Source: Steromphala cineraria (lineage: Eukaryota > Mollusca > Gastropoda > Trochida > Trochidae). From it: a DNA stretch of 64,000 nt. Positions within the stretch are counted from its first letter, which is position 1, and each line of letters starts with the position of its first letter. Positions 62,752 through 64,000 of this stretch are shown here, one piece after another. The DNA lies in the NCBI GenBank assembly GCA_916613615.1, contig OU744721.1, positions 53,702,747-53,766,746 on the forward strand, given 5' to 3'. A program made the translations under genes and the position numbers. The notes under the pieces were generated by a model. That model saw only the letters and a list, made by a program, of their open reading frames with translations, was not told the origin of the DNA and ran no database searches.

Positions 62752-62820
62752 CTGTAAATGGGAGGACAACTCATTTCAGTACGTAGCAAAAATAACACGT
62801 GAAAGTATATTCTGGAGACT

Positions 62821-63165
62821 ATGCATTCTCTCCCCACAGAGGTAAATCAAGTCATGAAATGTTGATATTACCTCTGTTCGAATTAGACCGAATCCGTCCT
62901 GCAGTTGATCACGAAATGATCACGATCCATTTGAATTCTGTTTGCCAATGACAACGCTTCTCGGATGCAAAGGGTGGTTCATATTACAACGCCTTTGTCA
63001 CGTTTCAGTAGCTAAAATGATGAATAAGAACGTCGATGCACAACTAAATTTGATTGCATCCTTATCCTTATATCCAAGTTTAGCCCAAAAACTCGGCTAA
63101 TTAGAACAGAGGCTGGATCAACATATCATGACAGATCTGCCTCTGTGGGGAGAGAATGGAGACTA
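62821..63165. mobile_element. foldback element with about 66-bp arms
   Basis: The left arm 62821-62886 and right arm 63099-63165 are inverted repeats (core 'attctctccccacagagg' against 'cctctgtggggagagaat'). The interior of about 210 bp contains the 'aacgcttctcggatgcaaag' segment, also seen diverged at 11061. No transposase. The 109-codon plus frame at 63156-63485 begins in the right arm and is not supported. Confidence 0.85.
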
Positions 63166-63174
63166 TGTTGCATA

Positions 63175-64000
63175 GACAACACCATGAACTTCTTATTACC
63201 CTTTTTACCAAGATAAAGGTATTCTTATCCAAAATAAATATTTATTTTTATACTGGACATAAATATTTAGAGATATATGTGATAGGTGATACAGTTGTTC
63301 TTCACTTTGAAAAATATTCAATCAAAACATTTCTAATATCCCTACTAAATCTGTCAAGCTCTGTTACAAATGCTACTATTAATGTGTTCCTTATTCCAAG
63401 TCTATTATTCAGCCATTGGTATATTCCAAAAAGAATAATTTATATCAATATTCATACCACAATGATCAGATTAGTATTCAATTGATACATAAATCAGTTA
63501 AACAGTGAATACAAATTGATGTTTCCAATTGATTTATATCCGAAAAAGTAGTTTGAATATTTTCAAACAATGTTGTTTTTTAATATCGTTATACAGAGTT
63601 GATTGCTTCGGAATAGATATTAGCATTTATCATTCGCCACATTGGCAAAAAGCCGCATTATGAATAAATTGAATTTAGCTTGAAACGTAAGCATGGAATA
63701 AACTTATACGTTAAAATGTTCATCAAATCAAAAAAGAAATTTGGATCACCTGAATATGGCTTTTGGAAGGACGAACACTCTGTATTATTTCACAAATTAG
63801 ACTAGATAACTCCTCGAGAATAAATACATTAAATAAATAATACATATATTAACACAAGTAAATATTAAACTATACTAACAAAAGTGGAAGTGTCAGCAAT
63901 AATGTTGCAACATATGAGATGGTAACATTACGTAATAAATTCATTATACAAATTCTGAGCACATTAAATACCAATCAATTCGAACCGGGCCCACAATACC
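63175..64000. other. non-coding stretch to the window end
   Basis: No supported gene or repeat. The last bases ('caattcgaaccgggccc') include a B-box-like or gene-edge word that is cut by the window. Confidence 0.35.

Noticed and set aside
63156..63485. 109-codon plus frame
   Set aside because: Starts inside a foldback arm and is of AT-driven composition (I, L, F, Y, N). No domain or splice support.

Overview
The window is AT-rich animal nuclear DNA, most likely from a bivalve mollusc. The evidence is a tRNA-headed SINE with an (ATT)n tail, a LINE tail of the type common in bivalves, Tc1-like elements, many short foldback/MITE elements, frequent TACATGTA words, and no compact gene organisation. 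The species cannot be named. No complete gene is visible. Most open frames of 60-140 codons are chance frames in AT-rich DNA.

Layout. 1-23.3 kb is mostly non-coding. It holds old diverged duplications (1.3 and 5.6 kb; 9.5, 12.4, 15.8 and 18.1 kb), a 425-bp terminal-inverted-repeat element with a 10-bp target duplication, copies of a 350-bp TTAA-flanked MITE, and a double hairpin at 16 kb. 23.3-51.5 kb is a higher-order tandem array of two related unit types in the order A-B-A-B-A-B (three A+B copies of about 7.1, 9.6 and 11.5 kb). The B units share a LINE 3' fragment. B2 and B3 also share a foldback element. Single units carry private insertions: a Tc1 element in A3, and MITEs in A1 and at the start of B3. 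These act as relative clocks. The B units also carry exon-like segments on the minus strand, conserved in position but broken differently in each copy. They look like a decaying tandem gene family of unknown function.

51.5-64 kb is a mixed flank. It contains a degenerate Tc1-like transposase N-terminus, a SINE, a 141-codon minus-strand frame with a perfect CRE upstream, a 41-bp minisatellite, a cluster of CRE-like octamers spaced two helical turns apart, a palindromic element, a 278-bp pure CT tract, a 402-bp tandem duplication, two minus-strand terminal-exon candidates with acceptors and poly(A) signals, an ETS/NRF-1-like promoter patch, and a foldback at 63 kb.

No bacterial-type operon, CRISPR array, tRNA or rRNA gene is seen. 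The best leads are the A/B array with its decaying exons, the MITE insertions proven by empty sites inside the array, and the phased CRE cluster. All homology statements are from reading by eye; nothing was aligned or searched by program.
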